A stretch of 64,000 nt of DNA from JABDJX01 sp039942715 (GCA_039942715.1 JBDVBY010000001.1:124001-188000), one strand, 5' to 3'. Counted from the stretch's first letter, positions 27,162-35,867 are shown. A program made the numbers and translations. The notes: generated by a model from the sequence alone, not told the origin.

Positions 27162-28434
27162 GCTTTTCCAGAAAATTGCGTGGTTGCGACGCTCATCAAT
27201 GATGCGGCTTTCGCTGCTTCTGTCAGGCCTCTTTGCACTTGGGATGACAGTTGCGATTTTCATTGCTTTGGCCTTGGGGCAAAACGCCGTTGAGCGCCGC
27301 GTTGACACTACGCTTGAGGCTTTGGCTGGAACAGCCGTCCTTGCCGACGCGCAAGGCGAAAGCCCGTCGATGATCTTGCGTTCGCCGGGTGATCTGCGCG
27401 ATTTGCCAAAACCGTTTCGCCGCGCAGTAGAGCGTGGCGGCGGCTCAATTGAACTTGAAAACGATTTCATGCGCTCGGATATCTGGCGCATTCTTGTCAG
27501 CAAAGACAGTCAAGGAGCGGACATTATGGTCGCGGTTCCGCTTGAAGACAGCGAACAGGCGCAAGAATTATTGGCGGGCATTTTATGGACCACCACCGCC
27601 CTCGTTATTGCGCTTGCCTTGGCCACAGGGTTTATTGCGGGTCTTCTCGCCCAGCGACGGCTGGCACGGGTGGACAACACGCTGACACGGCTTGCGGCAG
27701 GTGATTTGTCAGCGCGTACGGGACACGAACGTTCCAAAGACGATCTGGATGACATTGCACGTCAGTTGGACACGACGGCGTCAGAGCTGGAAAACCTTGT
27801 CGCTCAAACGCTCCACCTCAGTGCCAGTCTAGCCCATGATCTGCGCACACCTTTGGCGCGGCTAAGGTCGCGTTTAGAAATGTTGCCCGAGGGGGAAGAA
27901 CGTGGCGCTGCTCTTGAAGAGGCCGGTCGCTTGTCGGCCATTTTCGACACGATCATGCGTGTTGCACGCATCGAGGCTGCTCAAGGACGTATCGGCTTTG
28001 AAGCTGTGGCGTTGGCTCCCCTTGTCGCGGAATTGAAAGATACTTTCGGACCGGTAGTTGAGGACGGGGGAAAGGTACTAAAGACGCAAATCTCAGGTGC
28101 GGCTACTGTGCAAGCAGATCGCCAAATGCTGATTCAGGCGATGGCTAACCTTATCCAAAACGCGCTGGTTCACGGCGGGGATGAGATCACGCTGATTGCA
28201 GAAGGCCACTCCATTGGCGTGGCTGATAACGGTCCTGGCGTTGATCCGTCGCACTATGACGAGATCGTCAAGCCGATGGTGCGCCTTGATAGTGCGCGCG
28301 GCTCAGATGGCAGCGGGCTTGGTCTTGCACTGGTGCGGGCTGTTGCCCAGCGGCACGGCGCAAAACTGACCCTCAACCCGCAACGGGGCGAGGCGCGCGG
28401 GCTGTGTGTTTTGCTGAACTTTGCAGATTTGTAA
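27145..28434 (+). CDS. Sensor histidine kinase, partner of the OmpR-type regulator
   Basis: A 429-residue inner-membrane kinase. TM1 is ~22-42 (LSLLLSGLFALGMTVAIFIAL); a periplasmic loop of ~95 residues follows; TM2 is ~140-165; then a HAMP region (RRLARVDNTLTRLAAGDLSARTG), the phospho-accepting His in SLAHDLRTPLARLR, the N box LIQNALVHG, the D box VADNGPGV and the G box GSGLGLALV. The ATG at 27145 lies inside the end of the regulator gene with GAGGG just before it, so the two are translationally coupled. The periplasmic loop has no known sensor fold that I recognise. Confidence 0.93.
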   Translation: MSLVAKLFQKIAWLRRSSMMRLSLLLSGLFALGMTVAIFIALALGQNAVERRVDTTLEALAGTAVLADAQGESPSMILRSPGDLRDLPKPFRRAVERGGGSIELENDFMRSDIWRILVSKDSQGADIMVAVPLEDSEQAQELLAGILWTTTALVIALALATGFIAGLLAQRRLARVDNTLTRLAAGDLSARTGHERSKDDLDDIARQLDTTASELENLVAQTLHLSASLAHDLRTPLARLRSRLEMLPEGEERGAALEEAGRLSAIFDTIMRVARIEAAQGRIGFEAVALAPLVAELKDTFGPVVEDGGKVLKTQISGAATVQADRQMLIQAMANLIQNALVHGGDEITLIAEGHSIGVADNGPGVDPSHYDEIVKPMVRLDSARGSDGSGLGLALVRAVAQRHGAKLTLNPQRGEARGLCVLLNFADL

Positions 28435-28486
28435 GGTTCGGGTCAGGCGTCTGTAAATCCAGGTGTTCATATCAGTCTCATCGAAA
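28430..28486 (+). promoter_or_regulatory. Second copy of the predicted two-component-regulated promoter
   Basis: TGTAAG (28430-28435, overlapping the kinase stop), TGTA (28452-28455) and CATATCAGTCTCATCGAAA (28468-28486) repeat the layout found upstream of the PepSY gene: 22 bp between the two boxes and 32 bp between TGTAAG and CATATC. The 19-bp downstream block differs at one base from the other copy. It lies directly before the ATG at 28512. Confidence 0.55.
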
Positions 28487-28511
28487 CAAAGATGAAACTG
28501 GAGACACCAAA

Positions 28512-28763
28512 ATGAATTCCCTAATCAACAAAACCACGTCCACCCTGTCTGGCGTTATCCTGTTTGCCTTTGGCTGCGTGATGGCCGGGCTTGGATTGGC
28601 GGCCATCAGCATGCTTGCTCTCTTTGCACTTGCAACGATGGGCATTGCTGTGTTGGCCGCACCCTTTCTGGCGATGTCTCAAGACACTTCTGAGGCTGAC
28701 GAAGAGCGCGCCGTAGAAGACACGCCCGCCGCCGAAGCACCTGACGCACCTGCGACAGCTTAA
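28512..28763 (+). CDS. Small two-helix membrane protein of the two-component locus
   Basis: An 83-residue protein with a hydrophobic region (~11-55, possibly two helices: LSGVILFAFGCVMAGLGLAAI and SMLALFALATMGIAVLAAPFL) and an acidic, Ala/Pro-rich tail that would be soluble. There is no known domain. It has its own copy of the predicted regulator-controlled promoter, so it is probably a target gene of the system. I start it at MNSLINK (28512); the upstream part of the frame is the promoter region. Confidence 0.75.
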   Translation: MNSLINKTTSTLSGVILFAFGCVMAGLGLAAISMLALFALATMGIAVLAAPFLAMSQDTSEADEERAVEDTPAAEAPDAPATA

Positions 28764-28793
28764 AGAATGCCAAGCAGACCGAAAGGATCAGCC

Positions 28794-29330
28794 ATGAATG
28801 AGACTGTGCAACCACATGGATTTGTTACCAAGGGCATTCATTGGCTGTCCGCTGGCCTTATCGGCTTTGGGTATCTCAAAGGTCTCGACAGCGTCTCTCA
28901 GCTTGCAGACCCGAACGTGCTGCAATTTGAGGTGGTTTATGCAATGGCATTGGGTGCGTTGTTTTTGGTTCGGCTGTTTTGGACAAAGCGGATTGCGGGC
29001 GCGACCCGTTTGCCAGAAAGCGCCCCGCATTGGGAGCACATTGCCTCTCGCGCAGTTCACATGGGGCTGTATGCCAGCGTGTTCGGTATCATTGGCACGG
29101 GATTGCTGATTGCTCTTGGGTTTACCACGCCTGTTCTAAGCGGTCTGTTCCTGACTTTCGCGCTTGGGGCGCACGAGTTGATGTTGAGCGTAATGCCAAT
29201 CCTTCTAGCAAGCCATGTAGCTGGTGCGCTGTGGCACAAAGTGGTGCGGCGAGATGGCATTCTGGAAAGCATGACAGGGCGGTTCGTCCCACGCTCAGTG
29301 ATTTCGGGTAGCGGCGAAAGCGACGTGTGA
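28794..29330 (+). CDS. Cytochrome b561-like membrane protein
   Basis: A 178-residue inner-membrane protein with four helices and histidines placed for heme b: His16 in KGIHWLSAGL (helix 1), a His in ASRAVHMGLYASVF (helix 3), and HVAGALWHKVVRRDGI at the end of helix 4. This is the layout of the small di-heme cytochrome b561/b6-type proteins that pass electrons across the membrane. The start is the ATG at 28794, 30 bp after the small membrane protein, so the two are probably one transcript and both are likely targets of the two-component system (inference). Confidence 0.82.
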   Translation: MNETVQPHGFVTKGIHWLSAGLIGFGYLKGLDSVSQLADPNVLQFEVVYAMALGALFLVRLFWTKRIAGATRLPESAPHWEHIASRAVHMGLYASVFGIIGTGLLIALGFTTPVLSGLFLTFALGAHELMLSVMPILLASHVAGALWHKVVRRDGILESMTGRFVPRSVISGSGESDV

Positions 29331-29400
29331 GCCGATGTCGCGCAGCGCAGGGCCGCCGGCGGGATCGCGCAACTTCACATCGTCCATCTCAGAAATCGGC

Positions 29401-30315
29401 TTAACTGTTTGAAAGCAAGTACAACGACTCTCGAATTTCGAGAAACGACCATATGGATCGTGTTAATTGGTTTAGGTTTTTCTTGTTGCGCTGCAATCGG
29501 ATTTCCAGATCAACCGTCCAATCAACATGCCCGGTCTGAACAAGAATACCTCGAGAAAGATCGGGCTCTATAAGGTTCTTCGGCAACCACGCGATGCCGC
29601 TTCCATCGCGTGCTCGAATGCGCAAAGCCCCAGCCATCGAGTTTTCGTAGATTGTTTGCAGGCGACCGCCAAGATTGAACTGCTCAATCATCGGGTCAAG
29701 GTGCTGCGAGATCGGTGCCGCATCACCAAAACGCAAGAATGGCAACTTCATTGTGTTGTCACCGAATTGGAAAATTGGGCTACCATCCGGATTCGGTTTG
29801 CAGACAGGCACAAGCTTGTCTTGTCCTATCACTATGGATTGACCGTCGTCTTTGGCGTCGCCGGGGTGCGCGTAGCAGATGACAAAGTCGACTTCCTTGT
29901 TTTCCAGATCCTGCAGACAGTTTGGCAGATCATCGGCACGAAGGCGTGACAGAATTGGACCGTATGCATCTTCAAAGGCTTGAAGCCAGTTTGGATAAAA
30001 CCGCCAACTGATCGAATGCTGCGCACCAAATGTGACGATGTACTTGTCCGGCGAGGTTTGGGCATCGATGATTTGGCTGCGCTCTTGTTCGATCCGGGCG
30101 ATTGATTGCAAACCCGCTTCAAGCATTTGCGCCCCAGCTTCCGTCAGTTGGACGGGTTGCCTTGTCCGATCAACCAGCGTTGCCCCGACCCAAGCCTCCA
30201 GAGATTTGATACGTCGGCTAAAAGCGGGTTGACTAATATTGCTCAACTCGGCCGCTTGGCTGAAGTTGCCGGTCTTGCCGACCCGGTCGAGATCTTTGAA
30301 CAGCGAGATATCCAT
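29401..30315 (-). CDS. LysR-family transcriptional regulator, divergent from the CuyA-like gene
   Basis: A 304-residue regulator: N-terminal helix-turn-helix (LFKDLDRVGKTGNFSQAAEL, NISQPAFSRRIKSLEAWVG) and a C-terminal periplasmic-binding-like effector domain from ~95 on. It is divergent from the CuyA/DcyD-type gene with ~105 bp between the starts, the usual layout for a LysR regulator and its target. I start it at MDISLFKDL (30313-30315); nine more residues from an ATG at 30342 are possible. The ligand is unknown; cysteate, cysteine or a related amino acid would be sensible. Confidence 0.88.
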   Translation of the reverse strand: MDISLFKDLDRVGKTGNFSQAAELSNISQPAFSRRIKSLEAWVGATLVDRTRQPVQLTEAGAQMLEAGLQSIARIEQERSQIIDAQTSPDKYIVTFGAQHSISWRFYPNWLQAFEDAYGPILSRLRADDLPNCLQDLENKEVDFVICYAHPGDAKDDGQSIVIGQDKLVPVCKPNPDGSPIFQFGDNTMKLPFLRFGDAAPISQHLDPMIEQFNLGGRLQTIYENSMAGALRIRARDGSGIAWLPKNLIEPDLSRGILVQTGHVDWTVDLEIRLQRNKKNLNQLTRSIWSFLEIRESLYLLSNS

Positions 30316-30420
30316 ATGCGCAGCATAATGCAAAAAACGCATAATGCTATCGAATCATAACATTGGATCTGCAGTTGGTTCTGGGTCAGCATCCGCGCAA
30401 ACAAATGAACGGACCCAATC

Positions 30421-31464
30421 ATGGCTACTGCCGAAACCCTTGAACCGACCCGCACCCGGATCGACTTTGACAAATTCGCGCGCGTATCGCTTTGTCACCA
30501 GCCGACGCCGATCGAACCGATGCCGCGTCTTAGCGAACTCCTGGGCGGGCCGCGCATCTTTATTAAGCGCGACGATTGCACGGGCCTTGCCACGGGCGGC
30601 AATAAAACCCGCAAGCTCGAGTTTCTGGTTGGAGAGGCGCTAAAGGAAAATGCCGACATGCTGGTGACCCAAGGCGCGGTGCAGTCAAACCATGTGCGTC
30701 AAACAGCGGCGGCGGCTTGTAAGGTTGGTATGAAGTGCCACGTGCTGTTGGAACGCCGTGTTCCGGGGCGTAACGATGACTATGAAGAAACCGGCAACGT
30801 CTTGTTAGACAATATTTTCGGCGCCACGCATGAATTCCGCACCGATGGTCTGGACATGAACGCAGAAGCCGTGACCGTCACTGATCGGTTGCGTGCAGAG
30901 GGACATCGCCCCTATTTCATCCCTGGCGGAGGCTCTAACCCAACCGGTGCGCTTGGCTACGCAAATTGCGCTCAAGAGATTGCGGATCAAACCAAAGCAA
31001 GCGGCCAACACTTTGACTGGCTTGTTATGGGAACCGGCAGCACAGGCACGCAAGCCGGGTTGGTCGCAGGCTTCCACGCTATCAACCACGATCTGCCAGT
31101 GATGGGCGTCAGTGTCCGACAGCCACGCGAACGGCAGATGAACGCAGTCCACGCGTTAACCCAGACGACCTTAGAAAAACTAGGCGCACCTAGTTTGCCG
31201 CTGAGTAAGATACTTGTCGACGACGGTTATGTGGGCGAGGGCTATGGCATTCCAGCAGACACGACTTTGGAAGCGATCAAACTTTTGGCACAGTGCGAAG
31301 GAATTTTGCTTGATCCAGTTTATTCCGCGAAAGGGATGGCAGGATTGATCGGAATGGTACGCCAAGGCTTTTTCAAGCCAACAGAAAATGTTCTGTTTCT
31401 CCACACCGGCGGTGCAACTGCACTATTCGCCTACCAAGATCAGATCATGAACTCATTGAAATAA
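30421..31464 (+). CDS. PLP-dependent L-cysteate sulfo-lyase / D-cysteine desulfhydrase family
   Basis: A 347-residue PLP enzyme of the tryptophan synthase beta fold. The cofactor lysine is Lys62 in TGGNKTRKLEF; the phosphate-binding glycines are in GTGSTGTQAG. Both DcyD (D-cysteine to pyruvate, sulfide and ammonia) and CuyA (L-cysteate to pyruvate, sulfite and ammonia) share this fold. The segments KRDDCTGLATGGNKTRK, DGLDMNAEAV and DPVYSAKGMAGLI look more like CuyA of Ruegeria pomeroyi, as I recall it, than like DcyD. No alignment was possible. The gene heads a run with an ABC importer and is divergent from a LysR regulator. An ACC-deaminase-like function is the other, less likely, option. 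Confidence 0.82.
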   Translation: MATAETLEPTRTRIDFDKFARVSLCHQPTPIEPMPRLSELLGGPRIFIKRDDCTGLATGGNKTRKLEFLVGEALKENADMLVTQGAVQSNHVRQTAAAACKVGMKCHVLLERRVPGRNDDYEETGNVLLDNIFGATHEFRTDGLDMNAEAVTVTDRLRAEGHRPYFIPGGGSNPTGALGYANCAQEIADQTKASGQHFDWLVMGTGSTGTQAGLVAGFHAINHDLPVMGVSVRQPRERQMNAVHALTQTTLEKLGAPSLPLSKILVDDGYVGEGYGIPADTTLEAIKLLAQCEGILLDPVYSAKGMAGLIGMVRQGFFKPTENVLFLHTGGATALFAYQDQIMNSLK

Positions 31465-31468
31465 AATC

Positions 31469-31509
31469 AGGGCCGAATACGGTCAAATACAAAAGGGCCG
31501 AAAACGGCC
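31469..31509 (+). repeat. Tandem GGCCG hairpin elements between the PLP enzyme and the binding protein
   Basis: AGGGCCGAATACGGTC (31469-31484) and AGGGCCGAAAACGGCC (31494-31509) are two near-identical copies. The second folds as GGCCG-AAAA-CGGCC, the first as the same with one mismatch. They lie between the stop of the PLP enzyme and the start of the binding protein, and could set the relative levels of the two on one mRNA. Confidence 0.45.
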
Positions 31510-31531
31510 GGAAACAACAGAGGAGAAGATT

Positions 31532-32497
31532 ATGAAGATCAACATGAAGTCGTTTGTATTGGCGAGCGCAGTCAGCGTTTTGGCGGTGCCTGCTTTTGCT
31601 GCCGAAGAGGTCAAGATTGGCGTGCCATCCTGGACTGGTGCACAGGCCATTGCGCATGTTTTGGGCAACATCGTTGAAACCCGCATTGGCGGAACGGTTG
31701 AATTTGTGCCCGGCAACAATGCCACGATTTTTCAAGCCATGGATCAGGGCAAGGGCGACATTGATGTGCATCCCGATGTTTGGCTGCCAAACCAGGAAAG
31801 CTTTACCAAGAAATATGTGGATGAAGCTGGAACCGTAACGCTGTCGTCAAACCCTTACGAGGGCAACCAAGGGTTCTGCGTGTCCAAAGACTTTGGCGAA
31901 GCTAACAATATCACCGATATCGCTGATCTTGGCCGCCCAGACGTTGCGTCGCTTATGGACAGCGACGGAGATGGCAAGGGTGAGATGTGGATCGGTGCAC
32001 CGGGCTGGGCTTCGGCAAACGTGAACGAAGTAAAGACACGTGACTATGGTCTATTGGACTTTATCGAACCCGTCCGCGCCGAGGAAAGCGTGAAGACCGC
32101 ACGCATCAAGGACTCGATTGCCAAGGGCGAAGGCTATGCATTCTACTGCTACAAGCCGCACGCTGTCTGGTTCATGTTCGACGTAGAAATGCTGTCTGAA
32201 CCAACTTATGACCCTGCGAACTATGTGATGGTGCAGCCATCTGATGATGCCGACTGGTACAACAAATCAAAAGTCGCCACCAAAGACGCTTTGAAGAACG
32301 TTCAGATCGCTTGGTCCAACTCACTTGAAGGCCGCTCACCTGCGATTGCAGAGTTCTTCCAGAACTTTTCTGTGACGGCGGATGATGTGAGCCAGTTGGC
32401 CTTTGAGATCAGCGCCAACGGCCGCGATGCCGCAGAAGTGGCCGCCGAGTGGGTCGACGCCAACTCAGACCGCGTTGATGCGATGCTGGGACTCTAA
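31532..32497 (+). CDS. ProX/OpuAC-type ABC substrate-binding protein
   Basis: A 321-residue periplasmic protein with signal peptide (1-23, SVLAVPAFA cleavage) and an OpuAC-type type II binding fold: EEVKIGVPSWTGAQAIAHVL, GGTVEFVPGNNATIFQAM, GDIDVHPDVWLPNQ, then IKDSIAKGEGYAFYCYKPHAVWFMFD. Trp and Tyr residues in such proteins often box a cationic or zwitterionic ligand, as in glycine betaine and choline binders. Given the CuyA-like enzyme before it, the ligand may instead be a sulfonated or sulfur amino compound. Strong RBS (AGAGGAGA) precedes the start. It is first of the importer genes. Confidence 0.9.
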   Translation: MKINMKSFVLASAVSVLAVPAFAAEEVKIGVPSWTGAQAIAHVLGNIVETRIGGTVEFVPGNNATIFQAMDQGKGDIDVHPDVWLPNQESFTKKYVDEAGTVTLSSNPYEGNQGFCVSKDFGEANNITDIADLGRPDVASLMDSDGDGKGEMWIGAPGWASANVNEVKTRDYGLLDFIEPVRAEESVKTARIKDSIAKGEGYAFYCYKPHAVWFMFDVEMLSEPTYDPANYVMVQPSDDADWYNKSKVATKDALKNVQIAWSNSLEGRSPAIAEFFQNFSVTADDVSQLAFEISANGRDAAEVAAEWVDANSDRVDAMLGL

Positions 32498-32563
32498 CAA
32501 AACAATTGCGACACCGAGGCGCTCGGTGTCGCACACCTCGGACGGCAAACAAAGGTGGTGGGG

Positions 32564-33607
32564 ATGAGCGGCGAAACCGTCATCGAGATCTCGAACGTCT
32601 GGAAAATTTTCGGCGACAAATCCGAAGTGGCGCTGAAAGCGATCCGCGAAAAGGGTCTGACTAAGGCCGATGTTTTGGCTGAATACAACGCAGTCGTCGG
32701 CGTCGCGGATGTATCGCTCGACGTCAAACGCGGTGAAATCTTCTGCATCATGGGCCTTTCGGGCTCTGGCAAATCCACTCTCGTGCGTCATTTTAATCGT
32801 CTTTTGGAACCAACCGCGGGCAAAATCGAAATCGAAGGCACCGATGTGATGGCCCTTGATCCCAAGGCCTTGCAAGAGTTCCGAAACCGCAAGATCGGCA
32901 TGGTCTTTCAGAACTTTGCCCTGATGCCGCACCGTTCGGTGTTGGACAACGTGGCGATGCCTTTGGAAATTCGGCAGGTGTCAAAGAACGAGCGTATGCG
33001 CCAAGCGGCGGCTATTCTAGATATTGTCGAGCTGGGGGCATGGGGCGCCAAATTCGCCCATGAGCTATCGGGCGGTATGCAGCAAAGGGTCGGTCTTGCG
33101 CGTGCGCTTGCCGCCAACCCAGATGTTCTTTTGATGGATGAGCCTTTTTCGGCGCTTGATCCTCTGATCCGCCGCCAACTCCAAGATGAATTCATCCGAC
33201 TTTCCAAAATCCTGAAGAAGACCACCGTCTTTATCACCCATGATCTGGACGAAGCCGTGCGCATTGGGGATCGCATTGCGATCATGCGCGACGGTAAAGT
33301 TGTTCAAATCGGCACCTCGGAAGAGATCGTGATGCACCCCGCTGATGATTATGTCGCGGATTTCGTTGCCGGGATTTCGCGCCTTAAGGTCGTGCGTGCT
33401 CATGCGGTCATGCAACCGATCGAATCTCACGGTCCGGTTTCCGCCAATGCCCCTCGGGTGAATGAAAGCGAAACGCTTTCGAACCTCATCAATCTAGCCA
33501 TCGACGATGAACATTCAATTTTGGTGGAAGAAGGCGGCAAGGATGTGGGCGTCATAACGCGGGCTGATCTGTTGCGCACGGTGATCGAAGGGACTGAAGT
33601 TTCATGA
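32564..33607 (+). CDS. ProV-type ABC transporter ATPase with C-terminal CBS region
   Basis: A 347-residue ATPase. After an N-terminal helical insertion characteristic of ProV/OpuAA (ALKAIREKGLTKADVLAEYN) come Walker A (GLSGSGKST), the Q-loop (VFQNFALMPHRSVL), the signature LSGGMQQRVGLARAL, Walker B (VLLMDEPFSALD) and the H-loop (FITHDLDEA). The last ~80 residues look like a CBS-type regulatory region (ILVEEGGKDVGVITRADLLRTV). I use the ATG at 32564 (MSGETVIEIS), with GGTGG before it. Its stop overlaps the permease start. Confidence 0.92.
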   Translation: MSGETVIEISNVWKIFGDKSEVALKAIREKGLTKADVLAEYNAVVGVADVSLDVKRGEIFCIMGLSGSGKSTLVRHFNRLLEPTAGKIEIEGTDVMALDPKALQEFRNRKIGMVFQNFALMPHRSVLDNVAMPLEIRQVSKNERMRQAAAILDIVELGAWGAKFAHELSGGMQQRVGLARALAANPDVLLMDEPFSALDPLIRRQLQDEFIRLSKILKKTTVFITHDLDEAVRIGDRIAIMRDGKVVQIGTSEEIVMHPADDYVADFVAGISRLKVVRAHAVMQPIESHGPVSANAPRVNESETLSNLINLAIDDEHSILVEEGGKDVGVITRADLLRTVIEGTEVS

Positions 33608-35145
33608 GCGATCTTGGCATCAACCCCCTCGAAGACACTGAATCCGATGCCGCGCTTGCCTATGCCGAAGAGCGGCGCGAAAACATCCGAACTTTTGTAC
33701 GCACATCGCCGGACTATTACATCAGGAATTTCGACAAGATCGGTGAATCCAGCAAGTTCACCGCGACGTTTAACGCTATGGCTGGACTATTTGGTCCTGT
33801 GTGGTTTGCCGCGCGCGGGCTTTGGTCTTGGGCGCTGCCTTTCCTGATTATCGAGGCGTTGGGCTTTGTCCAAATCGCGCGCGGCCTGTTCGGAGATCTT
33901 GCCGCCGACGCGATGGCGCGCATTGCCTCAATTGAAGGCACGCTGGAATTGCGTCGCAAGCAACTCGCTTCGGCGATAGAGAGCGGATCGGATAAGGCCG
34001 ACGCCTATAAACGCGCAGTGGATTCTTTGGAAGCCAACATCGGCGGCATTCGTGCTGACGCCGAAGCACTTGCGGGGCAGGGTGTCTCTATCGCGTTGAC
34101 GGGCATTGCTATTTTGATCGTCGCTAAACTTGTCCAAGCCACGGTGGCTAACTGGGCGCTTGAGGCGCGCTTTTCGGAATGGATTTCCGACCGTGCCATT
34201 CGATCGGGCATGCCTGTGGCACATATTGTCTTCTCCGCGCTTTTCATGGCTGCAATCACGATTGCTGCCATGGTGCACTACAGCTTTCCAGGGCAAGTCT
34301 CGCTTTTGTCTGATTTCCCGACCCACCCCGAGATCCGTGTGACGGGCATTGCCTTGGTAGAAGATTTCATCGCCTGGTGTGTGCGCAACAGCGAAGCCTT
34401 CTTTGACGTGCTTACCTTGGGGATAAGAAGCCTTCTTGATGCGCTTGAGATCATATTGGTGCAAACACCATGGGTTGTAATCGCCAGCCTGATCATCCTT
34501 CTGACATGGCTGACCGCGGGCGTTCGCACGGCCATCTATTCCGGGGCTTTTCTGGCCTATATGGGCCTATTGGGCTTTTGGGAGGCAGCGATGACCACGC
34601 TCGCCTTGCTGGGCACAGCCGCCTGTCTGTCCATTGCCATTGGTATTCCCTTGGGCATGTTCGCTGCACGTCGACCTCGGTTTTACGCGTTCATTCAACC
34701 GATTATGGATTTCATGCAAACCATGCCCGCCTTTGTCTTTATGGTTCCGGTTATTGCCTTTTTTGGCGTCGGGAAACCTGCGGCGGTCGTGGTCACGATG
34801 ATTTTTGGCGGCACGCCAGTTGTGCGCCTGACTGTCCTTGGTCTTCGCGGCGTTCCCGAAAGCGTGCGCGAAGCGGCCATCAGCTTTGGTGCGAACAAAT
34901 GGTACCTGCTTACCAAGGTCGATTTGCCGCTGGCGAGCCCGTCGATCAGAGCAGGCATCAACCAAACGATTATGCTTTCGCTCGCTATGGTCGTTGTCGC
35001 CTCGCTGATCGGCGCAAAAGGTCTCGGTGAAGACGTGCTGGAGGCGCTGCAATACGCCAACGTCGGACAAGGCATCCTTGCCGGGTTCTCGATCCTCTTC
35101 TGCGCCATGATCCTTGACCGTATCGTGCAAGGTCAACGCAAGTGA
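33604..35145 (+). CDS. ProW-type ABC transporter permease, long form
   Basis: A 513-residue inner-membrane permease. The first ~250 residues add a soluble helical stretch (RIASIEGTLELRRKQLASAIESG) and extra helices; the classic ProW/OpuAB transmembrane domain is in the second half, with the EAA loop VPESVREAAISFGANKWYLLTKVDLPLASP that docks on the ATPase. Standard ProW is ~350 residues, so this is at the long end. ATGA overlap with the ATPase gene and GTGA overlap with the hydrolase gene bracket it, so all three are translated as a unit. Confidence 0.9.
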   Translation: MSDLGINPLEDTESDAALAYAEERRENIRTFVRTSPDYYIRNFDKIGESSKFTATFNAMAGLFGPVWFAARGLWSWALPFLIIEALGFVQIARGLFGDLAADAMARIASIEGTLELRRKQLASAIESGSDKADAYKRAVDSLEANIGGIRADAEALAGQGVSIALTGIAILIVAKLVQATVANWALEARFSEWISDRAIRSGMPVAHIVFSALFMAAITIAAMVHYSFPGQVSLLSDFPTHPEIRVTGIALVEDFIAWCVRNSEAFFDVLTLGIRSLLDALEIILVQTPWVVIASLIILLTWLTAGVRTAIYSGAFLAYMGLLGFWEAAMTTLALLGTAACLSIAIGIPLGMFAARRPRFYAFIQPIMDFMQTMPAFVFMVPVIAFFGVGKPAAVVVTMIFGGTPVVRLTVLGLRGVPESVREAAISFGANKWYLLTKVDLPLASPSIRAGINQTIMLSLAMVVVASLIGAKGLGEDVLEALQYANVGQGILAGFSILFCAMILDRIVQGQRK

Positions 35146-35867
35146 TACCGCTTGTCATGGTGCACGGGTTTCTAGGCGGCAGCGACCAGTGGCACCTGCA
35201 AGAGGCTTTGGCGAGCAACAGGCCCCTGATACGTGTCGATCTTCCCGGTTTTGGAAAGAACGCCGAGATGGCTCCGATTGACCGGATAGAGGCATTTGCG
35301 AAATGGGTGCTGTCAGAGCTATCCACCCAGGGTGTCGAGAGGTTCGATCTTTTGGGGCACTCGATGGGCGGTATGATTGTTCAAGATATGTACCGTCTTG
35401 CGTCTGAACGTATCAATCGTTTGGTGCTGTATGGTACGGGCGCAGTCGGCGAACTTCCCGGACGGTTCGAAACCATCTCGACATCTATCGAGCGCGCCAA
35501 AGGTGACGGTGCAAAGGCCACCGCACACCGCATTTCGGCGACATGGTTCCGCGACTTTGAACACGCGCCAGAATTCCCCGCATGTGCAAGGATCGCGGAA
35601 ATGGCGCAGCTGCCAGCGATCGAAGCAGGCTTGCGCGCCATGCAAAACTGGTCCGGAGAAACGGCATTGCCGGGCATTACGAGGCCAACTCTCGTTCTCT
35701 GGGGCGATTTGGATCGATCCTACGCCTGGCCGCAGGTTGAGCAGCTTTGGCGCTCAATACCGAACTGCAACCTGGCAGTGGTGCCAAAGTGCGCACACGC
35801 CGTTCACAGCGAGCAATCCGAACTCTTCAACGCCTTGATCGATCGTTTTCTGACGCTCAAAAAGTAG
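35142..35867 (+). CDS. Alpha/beta hydrolase
   Basis: A 241-residue soluble enzyme of the alpha/beta hydrolase fold. The N-terminus gives the HGF oxyanion motif (VMVHGFLGGSDQW), the nucleophile elbow is GHSMGG, the acid lies in VLWGDLDRSYAW and the histidine in KCAHAVHSEQ. No signal peptide is seen, so it is cytoplasmic. It begins with GTG overlapping the permease stop, the last gene of the importer operon. It could cleave an imported ester, amide or lactone; the natural substrate is not visible. Known sulfo-lyase pathways do not need such an enzyme. Confidence 0.85.
   Translation: MIPLVMVHGFLGGSDQWHLQEALASNRPLIRVDLPGFGKNAEMAPIDRIEAFAKWVLSELSTQGVERFDLLGHSMGGMIVQDMYRLASERINRLVLYGTGAVGELPGRFETISTSIERAKGDGAKATAHRISATWFRDFEHAPEFPACARIAEMAQLPAIEAGLRAMQNWSGETALPGITRPTLVLWGDLDRSYAWPQVEQLWRSIPNCNLAVVPKCAHAVHSEQSELFNALIDRFLTLKK

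Noticed and set aside
26886..27503. 205-residue minus-strand frame across the regulator-kinase junction
   Set aside because: Antisense shadow with Arg/Ser-rich composition, while both plus-strand genes have clear domains.
34567..35136. 189-residue minus-strand frame inside the ProW-like gene
   Set aside because: Antisense of a clear transmembrane permease; no independent support.
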